Shown here one piece after another: positions 22,224 through 32,344 of a DNA stretch of 64,000 nucleotides (within the stretch, counting starts at the first letter, position 1; every line of letters starts with the position of its first letter). The stretch is from positions 1 to 64,000 of the forward strand of contig NZ_JADWPD010000035.1 of assembly GCF_017308975.1 (NCBI RefSeq), given 5' to 3'. Position numbers and translations under genes: made by a program. This DNA is from Amycolatopsis sp. MtRt-6. GTDB lineage: Bacteria; Actinomycetota; Actinomycetes; Mycobacteriales; Pseudonocardiaceae. The notes below the pieces were generated by a model. That model saw nothing but the letters and a program-made list of their open reading frames with translations, was not told where the DNA came from and ran no database searches.

Positions 22224-24118
22224 AGGCTCAGCTCGGGCTTGAGCGCGGACACCGTCCAAACGCGACGCTTACGGGCGGCCAAAGTGGACACCAGGATCCC
22301 GCCCACGAGATACGCCAGCAGCACGCCGATGTCGCCGAGCAGCCGTCCCGTCGAGGCGCCGCTGTAGAACAGGTGGCGGAAGCCGTCGATCGCGTACCCC
22401 ATCGGCAGGACCACGTGCAGCGGGTACAGCGCGTCCGGGATCGTCTGCCACGGGAACGTGCCGCCCGCGCTCACCAGCTGCAGCACCAGCAGCACCAGGC
22501 CGAGGAACTTGCCGACCGCTCCGAAGAACGCGTTGAGCGCGTGCACCACCGAGGTGAACGTCAGCGATACCAGCACGGCGAACCCGATCGCCGCCAGCGG
22601 GTGCGCGACGTGGATGCCGACCAGCCACGTCACCGCGCCGAACAGGACGACCACCTGCGCGGTGCCGAGCAGCGCCGAGGACAGCCAGCCGCCGACCGCG
22701 ACCCGGAACGGCGCCGCGCCCGCGGTCAGCGCGCGCGTCGAGAGCGGGCGCAGGATCAGGAACAGCACGAACGCGCCGATCCAGGTGGCCAGCGAGATGA
22801 AGAACGGCGCGAGGCCGGCCCCGTACGTTCCCGCCGACGCCTCGCCGTTGGCGTTCACCGCCACCGGGTCCGCGATCGTGTTGGCCGTCGCCGAGCGGGT
22901 CGGGTCGTCGGGGTTCGGGATCTGCTTCAGCCCGGTCGCGAGCCCGTCGCGCAGCTTCACCGAGCCGTCCGCGAGCTGGTTCGTGCCGTTCACAGCCGTC
23001 TTCTCGCCGTCACTGAGCTGCGAAGCGCCGTCACGTAGCTGGTTCGCGCCGTCGGACGCCTGGGCGATGCCGCTCGCCAGCTGCGGGGAGGCCGCGGCGA
23101 GCTTGGCCGCGCCGTCGGACACCTGGCGGGCGCCGTCGGCCAGCTTCGCGAGGTCGCCGTTGGCCTGCTGGATCTTGCCGTTCGCCTGGTCGACGGGGGA
23201 ACGCAGCTGGTCGGCCTTGGCCAGGATCGCCTGCACCTGGGTCTCCGGCACGCCCGCGGCGCGCAGGTCGGTCTGCAGCTGGCTGCGGTAGGAGTCGAGC
23301 TTGCCCTGGATGTCCGACGACGCCGTCGCGGCGATCGAAGCCGCGTCGGCGACCTTCTGGTTTCCGGCGGCCACCTGCGAAGCGCCGTTGGCGAGCTGCT
23401 GCGTCTGAGACGGCAGGGACGCGGTGGCGCTCTTGAGCGTGCCGAGGCCGGTCGCCAGCGTCGACGAGCCGTCCGCGAGCTTCGCCGCGCCGTCGGCCAG
23501 CTGCTGCTGGCCCGACTGGAGCTTCGTGGTGCCGTCCGCGAGCTGGGACGCGCCGGTCGAGGCTTCCTGGATCTTGGCGTAGATGGTGGAGAACCCGACC
23601 AGGAACCGGTTCGCGGCCTCGCTGCCGACCTTCTCCGCGATCGTCTTGCGGACCTGCTCGGCGACCTGCTTCGCGATCGTGCCGGACAGGTAGTTGTTGG
23701 CGTCGTTGGTGGTCAGCGTGATCGTCGCCTGCTGCGGCTGGAAGTTGCCGACCGAAAGCAGCGCCGCGGAGAAGCCGCTCGGGATGCCGATCGCGAACGA
23801 GTACTTGGCGTTGCGGACGCCGTCACGGGCCTCCTGTTCGGACACCTCGTGCCACTGGAAGGTGCGGGACTTGACCAGCTCGTCGGTCACCTCGCGGCCG
23901 ACGTTGCGCTGCTGCCCGCTGGAGTCCTTCGCGCCGGTGTCACTGGTGAAGACCGCGGCGGGCAGCTTGTTGAGGCGGCCGTACGGGTCGTAGTTCGCGT
24001 AGAGGTAGAAGGACGCGTAGAGCAGCGGCACCAGCACGAGCGCGACCAGCGCGAGCTTCGGCAGCGTGCCGGTGGAGAGGCGGCGCAGCTCGTTGCGCGC
24101 GATCCGGAAGGCGTTCAT
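22220..24118 (-). CDS. YhgE/Pip-type membrane protein (ABC-2-like export permease)
   Basis: 632 residues. One N-terminal helix (about 20-42), a long extracytoplasmic stalk of repeated LxxGxxxLxxG heptad-like units (about 190-400, for example LADGTTKLQSGQQQLADGAA), and about five C-terminal membrane helices ending near residue 615. This is the YhgE/Pip plan, related to phage-infection proteins and ABC-2 permeases and to ESX-type export accessory proteins. The stalk probably forms a coiled coil beyond the membrane. ATG 24118 overlaps the stop of the upstream ATPase-like gene (ATGA). Confidence 0.92.
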   Translation of the reverse strand: MNAFRIARNELRRLSTGTLPKLALVALVLVPLLYASFYLYANYDPYGRLNKLPAAVFTSDTGAKDSSGQQRNVGREVTDELVKSRTFQWHEVSEQEARDGVRNAKYSFAIGIPSGFSAALLSVGNFQPQQATITLTTNDANNYLSGTIAKQVAEQVRKTIAEKVGSEAANRFLVGFSTIYAKIQEASTGASQLADGTTKLQSGQQQLADGAAKLADGSSTLATGLGTLKSATASLPSQTQQLANGASQVAAGNQKVADAASIAATASSDIQGKLDSYRSQLQTDLRAAGVPETQVQAILAKADQLRSPVDQANGKIQQANGDLAKLADGARQVSDGAAKLAAASPQLASGIAQASDGANQLRDGASQLSDGEKTAVNGTNQLADGSVKLRDGLATGLKQIPNPDDPTRSATANTIADPVAVNANGEASAGTYGAGLAPFFISLATWIGAFVLFLILRPLSTRALTAGAAPFRVAVGGWLSSALLGTAQVVVLFGAVTWLVGIHVAHPLAAIGFAVLVSLTFTSVVHALNAFFGAVGKFLGLVLLVLQLVSAGGTFPWQTIPDALYPLHVVLPMGYAIDGFRHLFYSGASTGRLLGDIGVLLAYLVGGILVSTLAARKRRVWTVSALKPELSL

Positions 24119-24846
24119 TCGGGGGCTCCGTCAGTGCTCTCGGTGAGCTCTTCGGTGGGTTCGGGGCTGGGCTCGGGGCTGGGCTCGGGGCTGGGTTCGG
24201 GGGTCGGGGGGAGAGCGAAGTGCTGCGGCTCCGGCTGCTCGGTCGCGCCGATCCGGGCCGGCGTGACGGGCAGGGCGGACAGCGGCGTCGTCGCGGCCAG
24301 CACGATCACGGCCAGGCCGCGCCCGGCCAGCTCACGCGCCAGCGCGGCCCAGCTGTCGACCTCACTGGTGTGCCGGTCGGGGGTGTCGAGCACGAGCACG
24401 CGCACGCCCTTGCGCTCGGCGGCCAGCTCGGTGAGCAGCCGCGTGCGCAGCGCCGGGGCGAGGTTCTCGAACCGCGTGCCGGCGAACGGCGCGGCGTCGT
24501 GCGCGGCGAGCCAACGGGCGACGTCCTCCTTGCCCGCCGGGCGGTGGGCCAGCGCCAGCTCCTCGCCGGCGACCACGCGCAGGGGCAGCGCGTCGTCCGG
24601 TTCGCTGACGCCGGGGGCGTCGACGACGGCGACGAGCTCGGTCAGCGGGGCGTCGACGCCCTCGGCGTGCACCGTGCCGGTGGTCGGCTTGAGCCGTCCG
24701 GCCAGCGCGAGACCGAAGGCCGTGACGCCGACACCGGGTTCGCCGTGGACGATCGCCAGGTCGCCCTCGCCGAGGGTCAGCGACGTGGGCGGTAACAAGG
24801 TGCCGTGGTGCCCTTCGAGGGACACCCGATCGGCTCGGACCTGCAC
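24115..24846 (-). CDS. degenerate ABC ATPase-like protein of the YhgE operon
   Basis: 243 residues. The overall order matches an ABC ATPase, but the key residues are lost. The Walker A position reads GEPGVGVT (Val41 in place of Lys), the signature is replaced by FENLAPALRTRLL, and Walker B VLVLDTPDRH has Thr155 in place of the catalytic Glu. It is unlikely to hydrolyse ATP normally and may be a structural or regulatory partner of the YhgE protein. The C-terminal tail carries a PSPE repeat, encoded by a 12-nt repeat. It is the first gene after the palindromic operator. Confidence 0.75.
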   Translation of the reverse strand: MQVRADRVSLEGHHGTLLPPTSLTLGEGDLAIVHGEPGVGVTAFGLALAGRLKPTTGTVHAEGVDAPLTELVAVVDAPGVSEPDDALPLRVVAGEELALAHRPAGKEDVARWLAAHDAAPFAGTRFENLAPALRTRLLTELAAERKGVRVLVLDTPDRHTSEVDSWAALARELAGRGLAVIVLAATTPLSALPVTPARIGATEQPEPQHFALPPTPEPSPEPSPEPSPEPTEELTESTDGAPE

Positions 24847-24867
24847 GATTTCTCCCGCTTCGCGAAC

Positions 24868-24893
24868 TTTTGAACTGACCGGTCAGTTCAAAA
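24868..24893. promoter_or_regulatory. 26-bp perfect palindrome, probable TetR operator
   Basis: A perfect 13+13 bp palindrome with core TGACCGGTCA and flanking TTTTGAAC/GTTCAAAA lies 21 nt upstream of the first gene of the YhgE operon, which encodes its own TetR. TTGAAC on the minus strand within it could be a -35 element, so repressor binding would block RNA polymerase. Confidence 0.88.
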
Positions 24894-24969
24894 AGTAGTC
24901 CGAACGGCGGATGGCGGCAAGATCACCGGACGCACGTCACACTGGTGAGTGGATCACCGGATCCCGGGG

Positions 24970-25890
24970 TCAGCGCAGCGCCGCGGCCGGGCGCACCTCC
25001 CATGTCGTCCACAGTGGACGATAGCCCTGCCGGTGCCAGAACACCGAGGACAGCGGGTTGGTCGGGTTGTAGTACAGGTACGTGCGGTTCGCGCCGCCCC
25101 GGTGCAGCTCGCGGTGCACGTGGGCCATCAGCGCCCGGCCGAAGCCGCCGCCGCGTTCGCCCGGCAGGGTGACGACGTTGTTCACGTACCCCCAGCGTCC
25201 GGGCGGCAGCAGCTCCGCCGCCTCGCTGTCCGGCGTCGCGTCCACCCAGGCGCAGTGCGCGAGCGCGCGGGTCTCCCCGTCCTCTTCGGCCAGCCAGACG
25301 AGCGGCTCGGCCTCGGCGAGGGAGCGCCGCAGGGCGGGACCCAGCAGTTCGGCGGTGTTGGCGCGCCGGGGAGCGGCGACGAGCCCGGTGTAGTCGAACG
25401 TCGCCTCGGCCAGCTTCAGCGCGGTGTCGTAGTCGTCCGGCCCCGCGCGCCGGACCGAAATCTCCGGCAGGGCCTCCGGCGGGCGCGCGGTCCGCACGCC
25501 GAGTGCGGAGAGCGGGACGAGGCCGTGGTCGAGGAAGGCGCGGGTCGCTTCGGCGTCCCGGCTGGGCCAGACGACCACGCACGCCGAGTCCTCGCCGGTG
25601 TCCTCGGCCTCGAGCCGGCCCTTCAGGGCACGCAGCAGGAGGTCCGCGCCTTCGGTGCCGGTGTCGCCGAAGTACGGGAAGAGCTGCCAGGTGTCGGCGG
25701 CCGACCACAGCATCGGGACGTCGCCGGGCGCCAGCCGCTGCCGCTGCAGCACGCCGGTGACCTGGGTGCCGTCCGCGGTCGCCGCGTCCAGCCGTTCGCC
25801 GTCGGCGGGCGGCGGGGCGGGCGGCAGCAGCGGGTCGACGGCGGCGAAACGCGCGCGGTGCGCCGCGAGCAGCGGCTCGGCGATGTCCAT
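24970..25890 (-). CDS. two-domain GNAT acetyltransferase (copy 1)
   Basis: 306 residues from ATG 25890, with a purine-rich GGGGGAAACC before it; the longer upstream frame covers the neighbouring gene. The C-terminal half is a GNAT domain: VVTLPGERGGGFGRALMAHVHREL is the acetyl-CoA pyrophosphate loop (motif A), followed by LYYNPTNPLSSVFWHRQGYRPLW. The N-terminal half looks like a degenerate second GNAT repeat. It is a tandem paralogue of the next gene; the C-terminal motif FWHRQGYRPLW is identical in both. The substrate is unknown. Confidence 0.85.
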   Translation of the reverse strand: MDIAEPLLAAHRARFAAVDPLLPPAPPPADGERLDAATADGTQVTGVLQRQRLAPGDVPMLWSAADTWQLFPYFGDTGTEGADLLLRALKGRLEAEDTGEDSACVVVWPSRDAEATRAFLDHGLVPLSALGVRTARPPEALPEISVRRAGPDDYDTALKLAEATFDYTGLVAAPRRANTAELLGPALRRSLAEAEPLVWLAEEDGETRALAHCAWVDATPDSEAAELLPPGRWGYVNNVVTLPGERGGGFGRALMAHVHRELHRGGANRTYLYYNPTNPLSSVFWHRQGYRPLWTTWEVRPAAALR

Positions 25891-25913
25891 GGTTTCCCCC
25901 TCGGTGGGTGTGG

Positions 25914-26827
25914 TCAGGACCAGGCGGGGCGCCGGAGCCACATGGTCCACAGTGGACGATAACCCTGCCGGTGCCAGAACACCGGCGAAAGGGGGTTCGC
26001 CGGGTGGTAGAACAGGAACGTCCCGCGCACGTCGTGCGTCAGCAGCTCGCGGTGCGCCACCGCCATCAGCGCCCGGCCGACCCCGCCACCGCGGGCCGCG
26101 GGGGCGACCGACAGCGTGTCGACGTACCCCCAGCGGCCCGGGAGCAGCCTGCCGTGGACGGAGTTCCCCGGCGTGGCGTGGGCGAGCGCGCAGGAGGCCA
26201 GGCCGGCCGGCACGCCGCCGTCTTCCTCCGCGAGCCAGACCAGCCCGCTGAAGCGCAGGGAGCGGACGACTTCGGCGCGCAGCAGCTCCCGGGCGCCCGG
26301 TCGCGGCACCGCGGTGCCGACCAGGCAGGTGTAGGACCACTCGGCCAGCCGCAGCTCGGTCAGCGCGTCGACGTCGCCGTCCCCGGCGCGGCGGACGGTG
26401 ACCCGCGCCGTCCCGGGGCCGGCGGGCGGCTCGGCCGTGCGCACGGCCAGGACCGTCATCGGCGCGAACCCGTGCGCCAGCAGCACCGCCGACGCCTCGG
26501 CGTCGCGGCTCGGCCAGGTCAGCGAGCAGGCCGAGTCCGGGCCGGCCGGCGTCCCGCGCAGCCGGTCGCGCCACGCGCCGAGCAGCGCGGCGAGGCCCGC
26601 CGCGCCGCTGTCGCCCGGCACCGCGGTCAGGTCGCGGATGTCCGACGGCCCCCACAGTGCCGGCCACGAATCCGGCGCGTGCGCGACCTGCGTCAGCAGG
26701 CCACCGGCCTTGCGGCCGCCGACCGTCACGACGAGGGGCTCGTTCGACGGCGCCGGCGGGGCCGCGATCGGCGGGAGCAGCGGGTCGAGCGCGGCGAACC
26801 GCGCGTTCTGCTGCTCTTCGAGCGTGC

Positions 26828-26831
<4 letters not shown>
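25914..26831 (-). CDS. two-domain GNAT acetyltransferase (copy 2)
   Basis: 305 residues from GTG 26831, overlapping the methyltransferase stop (GTGA, 26828-26831). It has the same architecture as the gene 23 nt downstream: N-terminal degenerate half, C-terminal motif A VAPAARGGGVGRALMAVAHREL, then FYHPANPLSPVFWHRQGYRPLW. The pair is a tandem duplication; even the DNA near the 3' ends is almost identical, including the palindrome GTCCACAGTGGAC. The operon order is methyltransferase, copy 2, copy 1. Confidence 0.85.
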
Positions 26832-27718
<887 letters not shown>

Positions 27719-27779
27719 CTGCGTCCTCGTCCGTGCGGTTTGCTTCCGCGAGGACCTTAGCGAGCCAGGGGGACCCTGA

Positions 27780-27809
27780 TTGTGCCGCCTAGCGGCTGCC
27801 GCGTAGGAT
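27780..27809 (+). promoter_or_regulatory. rpsA promoter and long leader
   Basis: TTGTGC (27780-27785), 18-nt spacer, TAGGAT (27804-27809). This gives a leader of about 180 nt before ATG 27998. Long leaders in rpsA often allow feedback by S1 itself; I could not identify a specific fold. Confidence 0.65.
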
Positions 27810-27997
27810 AAGTGTTAGCGCAGTGGGTTCGCGCTGCCTTCCGCTCAGCTTCTGGTTGGGACTCGGGTCGCGCACCGTATGCGGGGTCATGCCGCGGTCG
27901 TTCACTGGTGGACGTTTGCTTGCAGGGTCGTCGCATGCCGCCCATCGCGTCGACAACTGCCAACCCTCGATTCCCATCCACCGGAGCAACCCGCCTA

Positions 27998-29497
27998 ATG
28001 ACCACCGACACCGCCACCGCCCCGACCGCCCCCACCGGGCCCCAGCAGGTCGCCATCAACGACATCGGGTCGGAGGAAGACTTCCTCGCGGCGATCGACA
28101 AGACGATCAAGTACTTCAACGATGGCGACATCGTCGAGGGCACGATCGTCAAGGTCGACCGCGACGAGGTCCTGCTCGACATCGGCTACAAGACCGAGGG
28201 TGTCATCCCCTCGCGTGAGCTCTCCATCAAGCACGATGTCGACCCGGCTGAGGTTGTCACCGTCGGCGATGAGGTCGAAGCCCTGGTCCTCCAGAAGGAG
28301 GACAAGGAAGGCCGTCTGATCCTGTCCAAGAAGCGCGCGCAGTACGAGCGCGCCTGGGGCACGATCGAGGAGCTCAAGGAGAAGGACGAGCCCGTCAAGG
28401 GCACCGTCATCGAGGTCGTCAAGGGCGGCCTCATCCTGGACATCGGCCTGCGCGGCTTCCTCCCCGCGTCCCTGGTCGAGATGCGCCGCGTGCGCGACCT
28501 GCAGCCGTACGTCGGCCGCGAGCTCGAGGCGAAGATCATCGAGCTGGACAAGAACCGCAACAACGTGGTCCTGTCCCGCCGCGCCTACCTGGAGCAGACC
28601 CAGTCCGAGGTGCGCAGCGAGTTCCTCAACGCGCTCGCCAAGGGCCAGGTCCGCAAGGGCGTCGTGTCGTCCATCGTCAACTTCGGTGCCTTCGTGGACC
28701 TGGGTGGCGTCGACGGCCTGGTGCACGTCTCCGAGCTGTCCTGGAAGCACATCGACCACCCGTCCGAGGTCGTCGAGGTCGGCCAGGAGGTCACGGTCGA
28801 GGTGCTGGACGTCGACATGGACCGCGAGCGCGTCTCGCTGTCGCTGAAGGCGACCCAGGAAGACCCGTGGCGCCAGTTCGCCCGCACCCACGCGATCGGC
28901 CAGATCGTGCCGGGCAAGGTCACCAAGCTGGTTCCGTTCGGCGCGTTCGTGCGCGTCGAAGAGGGCATCGAGGGCCTGGTCCACATCTCCGAGCTGGCCG
29001 AGCGCCACGTGGAGATCCCGGAGCAGGTCGTCCAGGTCAACGGCGACGTCATGGTCAAGGTCATCGACATCGACCTCGAGCGCCGTCGCATCTCGCTGTC
29101 GCTGAAGCAGGCGAACGAGGGTGTCACGCCGGACACCGAGTTCGACCCGACCCAGTACGGCATGGCCGCCGAGTACGACGCCGAGGGCAACTACATCTAC
29201 CCCGAAGGCTTCGACCCGGACACCCAGGAGTGGCAGGAAGGCTTCGACAAGCAGCGTGAGGAGTGGGAGCGCCAGTACGCCGAGGCGCACACTCGTTACG
29301 AGGCCCACATGAAGCAGGTCCAGAAGGCCGTCGAGGCCGACGCCGAAGCGGCGGCGGACGCGGCGACCGGCATCGAGGGTGGCGCGGAAAGCTACACCTC
29401 GGGCTCGGCCCCGGCCGACTCCAAGAGCAGCGGCGGCACCCTCGCCTCCGACGAGCAGCTCGCGGCACTCCGCGAGAAGCTCTCCGGTGGTGCGTGA
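27998..29497 (+). CDS. rpsA: 30S ribosomal protein S1
   Basis: 499 residues from ATG 27998, with GGAG at 27983-27986. Four S1 OB-fold repeats are visible, starting near VEGTIVKVDRDEVLLDIG (about residue 42), VKGTVIEVVKGGLILDIG, RKGVVSSIVNFGAFVDLG and VPGKVTKLVPFGAFVRVE; the last two are the RNA-binding FGAF type. An acidic, alanine-rich C-terminal tail (from about residue 385) is typical of actinobacterial S1. It recruits structured mRNAs to the ribosome, though leaderless mRNAs (common here) do not need it. A 19-bp terminator follows. Confidence 0.98.
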   Translation: MTTDTATAPTAPTGPQQVAINDIGSEEDFLAAIDKTIKYFNDGDIVEGTIVKVDRDEVLLDIGYKTEGVIPSRELSIKHDVDPAEVVTVGDEVEALVLQKEDKEGRLILSKKRAQYERAWGTIEELKEKDEPVKGTVIEVVKGGLILDIGLRGFLPASLVEMRRVRDLQPYVGRELEAKIIELDKNRNNVVLSRRAYLEQTQSEVRSEFLNALAKGQVRKGVVSSIVNFGAFVDLGGVDGLVHVSELSWKHIDHPSEVVEVGQEVTVEVLDVDMDRERVSLSLKATQEDPWRQFARTHAIGQIVPGKVTKLVPFGAFVRVEEGIEGLVHISELAERHVEIPEQVVQVNGDVMVKVIDIDLERRRISLSLKQANEGVTPDTEFDPTQYGMAAEYDAEGNYIYPEGFDPDTQEWQEGFDKQREEWERQYAEAHTRYEAHMKQVQKAVEADAEAAADAATGIEGGAESYTSGSAPADSKSSGGTLASDEQLAALREKLSGGA

Positions 29498-29517
29498 GCG
29501 CTAGCTCTCCGAGCTGA

Positions 29518-29560
29518 ACGACGGAGCCCCCGGTCCTTCGCGGACCGGGGGCTCCGTCGT
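29518..29560. terminator. rpsA terminator, also serving the convergent TetR gene
   Basis: A 19-bp perfect stem (arms 29518-29536 and 29542-29560) with a TTCGC loop lies 20 nt after the rpsA stop and just before the end of the convergent TetR gene. Confidence 0.92.
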
Positions 29561-29568
29561 GTCGGTGG

Positions 29569-30204
29569 TCAGCGGTTGCGCAGGTCCAAGCCGGCCATCA
29601 TCGCGCGGACGCCGTCGCGGTACATCGCCTCGTTGGCTTCCTCGGTCGGCGGGATGAACCAGTCCGGCAGCGGCCGCCGCGAGGCCATCATCAGCTCCGC
29701 GCCGACCAGCCCGTGCATCGCCGTCCACAGCTGGTAGGCCGCCGAGCGGGCGTCCGCGCCCGGTGGGCACACCCGCTGGACCCGGGCGATGAACAGGGTG
29801 AACGTCGTCCGCAGCACCGCCGACCGCAGCGCCGGGTCCGGGTCGAACCCCGGCACCGGGCGCTCGAACATCAGCGCGTAGCGGGTCGGGCTCTCGCGGG
29901 CGAAGCGCCGGTACTCCAGCGCGAGGTGCAGCAGGTCCGCGACGCCGTCCTGGCTCGACGGCGGCAGCCCCTCCAGCAGCTCCCGCAGCGAGTCGAACGT
30001 GCGCTCGTACAGCGCGTCGAGCAGGCCCGCGCGGCCGCCGAAGCGGGCGTAGACGGAGAGCGTCGACGCGCCGGCCGCCTCAGCCACGCCGCGGACGGTC
30101 AGCCCGGGGACCCCGCGGTCCACGAGCACCGACAACGCCGCGTCGAGGAAGCGCTCGCGCCCGCCTTGATCGGCCGGGCGCATCGGCAAGTGCCTGGTAG
30201 CCAC
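29569..30204 (-). CDS. TetR-family regulator
   Basis: 211 residues. The N-terminal HTH (LTVRGVAEAAGASTLSVYARFGGRAG) is preceded by RERFLDAALSVLVDRG. The C-terminal region with ALMFERPVPGFDPDP and QLWTAMHGLVGAELM matches the WHG-type ligand domain common in actinobacterial TetR proteins. It is divergent from the OsmC gene with a 140-nt gap, so it may regulate itself and osmC. I saw no perfect palindrome there, only AAGATACGATATC. Confidence 0.9.
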   Translation of the reverse strand: MATRHLPMRPADQGGRERFLDAALSVLVDRGVPGLTVRGVAEAAGASTLSVYARFGGRAGLLDALYERTFDSLRELLEGLPPSSQDGVADLLHLALEYRRFARESPTRYALMFERPVPGFDPDPALRSAVLRTTFTLFIARVQRVCPPGADARSAAYQLWTAMHGLVGAELMMASRRPLPDWFIPPTEEANEAMYRDGVRAMMAGLDLRNR

Positions 30205-30347
30205 GGCGCACCCCCTTCGCGCCAGCCGGGCGCAGGGCGGCGTCCGGGTGACCCACCCGCAGCAGAAGATACGATATCCGCAGCGTCTTGGGAATGTTCC
30301 GGATGTCCGGATCGTCGGCGGCGCGCCCCCGAGAGGACCGCACGCGG

Positions 30348-30788
30348 ATGGATCACCCCGAGCCCGGCACCGTCGTCGTCACCGCGAGCGGCGACGGCAC
30401 CTACACGCAGCAGGTCGTCACGGCGACCCACACGCTGCTCGTCGACGAACCGGTCGCGGCCGGGGGCGCCGACGCCGGCCCGAACCCGTACGAGCTGCTC
30501 CTCGCGTCACTGGGCTCGTGCACGGCCATCACGCTGCGGATGTACGCCGACCGCAAGGGCATCCCGCTGACCAGGGCGACCGTCCGGCTGCGCCACGACC
30601 GCATCCACGCCGAAGACTGCGCGCGGTGCGAAACCGAGCGCGGCCTGCTCAGCCGGATCACCCGCGAGATCGAGCTCGACGGCGACCTCGACGCCGAGCA
30701 GCGCGCCAAGCTCATGTTCATCGCCGACAAGTGCCCGGTGCACCGCACGCTGTCCTCGGAGATCGTCATCGAGACGCGCGAAATCTAG
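30348..30788 (+). CDS. OsmC-family peroxidase-like protein
   Basis: 146 residues from ATG 30348 (upstream in-frame starts at 30288 and 30294 are possible). The two redox cysteines of the OsmC fold are present: Cys58 in LLASLGSCTAITLRMYA and Cys129 in DKCPVHRTL. An extra CxxC pair (Cys91 and Cys94, EDCARCETE) is characteristic of the YhfA-like branch. OsmC proteins reduce organic hydroperoxides with dithiol donors. The likely -10 is TACGAT at 30270-30275. The stop (TAG) lies 2 nt from the stop of the convergent small gene. Confidence 0.9.
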   Translation: MDHPEPGTVVVTASGDGTYTQQVVTATHTLLVDEPVAAGGADAGPNPYELLLASLGSCTAITLRMYADRKGIPLTRATVRLRHDRIHAEDCARCETERGLLSRITREIELDGDLDAEQRAKLMFIADKCPVHRTLSSEIVIETREI

Positions 30789-30789
30789 A

Positions 30790-31038
30790 TCAGGCGGCGC
30801 GCACGGTCACCGCGGCCGGGCGGGCCGGGCCGACCGAGGGCACCCAGATGCGCTCGAGTGCCGCGGCGCGGGCCTTGCGGCGGAGGCCGGCGAAGCTGTG
30901 CCTGGCCGGCACCAGCAGCGCGTTCAGCCAGGTCCGGCGGTCGTCCGCCAGGGCCTCGGCCACCGGGCGATGGACAACGCAGTGCACCAGCCCCGGCGTG
31001 CCGAGCCGGTGCCTCCCGACGTGCTTGCTGTCCGCCAT
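30790..31038 (-). CDS. small basic protein of unknown function
   Basis: 82 residues, too short for easy recognition but supported by a strong Shine-Dalgarno (CGGAGGA on the minus strand, 5 nt before ATG 31038) and a plausible composition. The product begins MADSKHVGRHRL and contains VVHRPVAEALADDRRTWLNA and LRRKARAAALERIWV. It has no membrane segment or known motif. Its position between osmC (convergent) and coaE (divergent) gives no functional clue. Confidence 0.6.
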   Translation of the reverse strand: MADSKHVGRHRLGTPGLVHCVVHRPVAEALADDRRTWLNALLVPARHSFAGLRRKARAAALERIWVPSVGPARPAAVTVRAA

Positions 31039-31146
31039 CGTTCCTCCGCGTGGGCGACGCTGTCGCGCGCACCGTACGCATTCGCGCGGGTCGACGTGGG
31101 TAAGCAACACGGCGTGTCCGGATATCGGTTGAGTCACGCGCGTGAC

Positions 31147-31152
31147 TAGGGT
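31147..31152 (+). promoter_or_regulatory. TAGGGT -10 box, leaderless start of coaE
   Basis: TAGGGT, 7 nt, then ATG 31160; no Shine-Dalgarno. It fixes the start at the canonical MLRVGLTGG. Confidence 0.65.
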
Positions 31153-31159
31153 GATCGGC

Positions 31160-32344
31160 ATGTTGCGTGTGGGGTTGACGGGTGGGATCGGGGCCGGGAA
31201 GTCGACCGTGGCGAACAGGCTCGCCGAACACGGCGCGGTGCTGGTGGACTCCGACCGGATCGCCCGCGAGGTGGTCGAGCCCGGGACCGAGGGGCTCGCC
31301 CGGCTGGTCGCGGAGTTCGGTCCCGAAATCCTCGCCGCGGACGGCTCGCTGGACCGGCCCGTGCTCGCCGCGAAGGCGTTCGCCGACGACGAGTCGCGAC
31401 GCCGGCTGAACGCGATCGTGCACCCCCTCGTCGGCGCCCGCACCGGGGAGCTGATGGCGGCCGCGAAGCCGGACGCGGTCGTCGTCCACGACATCCCGCT
31501 GCTGGTCGAGAACGGTCTCGCGACCGCGTACCACCTGGTCGTGGTCGTCGACGCGCCGGTCGAGGTGCGGGTGCGGCGGCTGGTGTCGGCGCGCGGGATG
31601 GCCGAGGAGGACGCGCGGGCGCGGATCCGGGCGCAGGCGAGCACCGAGCAGCGCCGCGCCGTCGCGGACATCTGGCTGGACAACGGCGGTGCCGAAGACA
31701 CCGTGCTGGCCGAGGTCGACGCGCTGTGGGCGGACCGGCTGGTGCCGTTCGAAGCCAACGTCCGGCTGCGGCGGCCGCGGCCGCCGATGTCGCCGAAGAT
31801 CGCCGACTACGACCTCACCTGGCCCGCCCAGGCCGAGCGGGTCCTGGCCCGGGTCCGCGCCGCGGCGGGCGAGCTGGCCCGCCGCGCCGACCACATCGGG
31901 TCGACGGCCGTGCCCGGCCTGCCCGCCAAGGACGTCCTCGACCTGCAGCTGACCGTGTCCACCTCGGCCGACGCGGACACGCTGCGGGAGCTGCTGGCCG
32001 ACGCCGGGTTCCCGCGGCTCGACGGGGACTGGTGGGACGACGCCGTGGACGGCGACGGGACGTGGCCCAAGCGCCTGCACGTCGGCGCCGACCCGAAGCG
32101 GCCGGTGAACCTGCACGTCCGGTCGGTGGAGACGCCGGCGTGGCGGCTCGCGCTGCTCTTCCGCGACTTCCTGCGCGCGAACCCGGACGAGCGCGACGAC
32201 TACCGCGACGTCAAGCTGCGGCTGGCCGAGGCGCACGCCGCCGACGGCACGGTCGAGGCCTACGCCGACGAGAAGCAGGAGTGGGTCAACGCCGTGTTCG
32301 CCCGCGCGGAGAAGTGGGCGGCGGCCACCGGCTGGACGCCCTAG
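31160..32344 (+). CDS. coaE: dephospho-CoA kinase fused to a GrpB/UPF0157 domain
   Basis: 394 residues. The N-terminal CoaE domain (about 1-200) has P-loop GGIGAGKST (8-16), the lid region and HPLVGARTGELM, and phosphorylates dephospho-CoA at the last step of CoA synthesis. The C-terminal domain (about 215-385) is GrpB/UPF0157-like (DYDLTWPAQAERVLARVR, then HIGSTAVPGLPAKDVLDLQLTV), a nucleotidyltransferase-type fold. The same fusion is known in M. tuberculosis CoaE (Rv1631), where the extra domain aids folding and regulation. The stop TAG lies in a CTAG shared with the convergent GT39 gene. Confidence 0.96.
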   Translation: MLRVGLTGGIGAGKSTVANRLAEHGAVLVDSDRIAREVVEPGTEGLARLVAEFGPEILAADGSLDRPVLAAKAFADDESRRRLNAIVHPLVGARTGELMAAAKPDAVVVHDIPLLVENGLATAYHLVVVVDAPVEVRVRRLVSARGMAEEDARARIRAQASTEQRRAVADIWLDNGGAEDTVLAEVDALWADRLVPFEANVRLRRPRPPMSPKIADYDLTWPAQAERVLARVRAAAGELARRADHIGSTAVPGLPAKDVLDLQLTVSTSADADTLRELLADAGFPRLDGDWWDDAVDGDGTWPKRLHVGADPKRPVNLHVRSVETPAWRLALLFRDFLRANPDERDDYRDVKLRLAEAHAADGTVEAYADEKQEWVNAVFARAEKWAAATGWTP

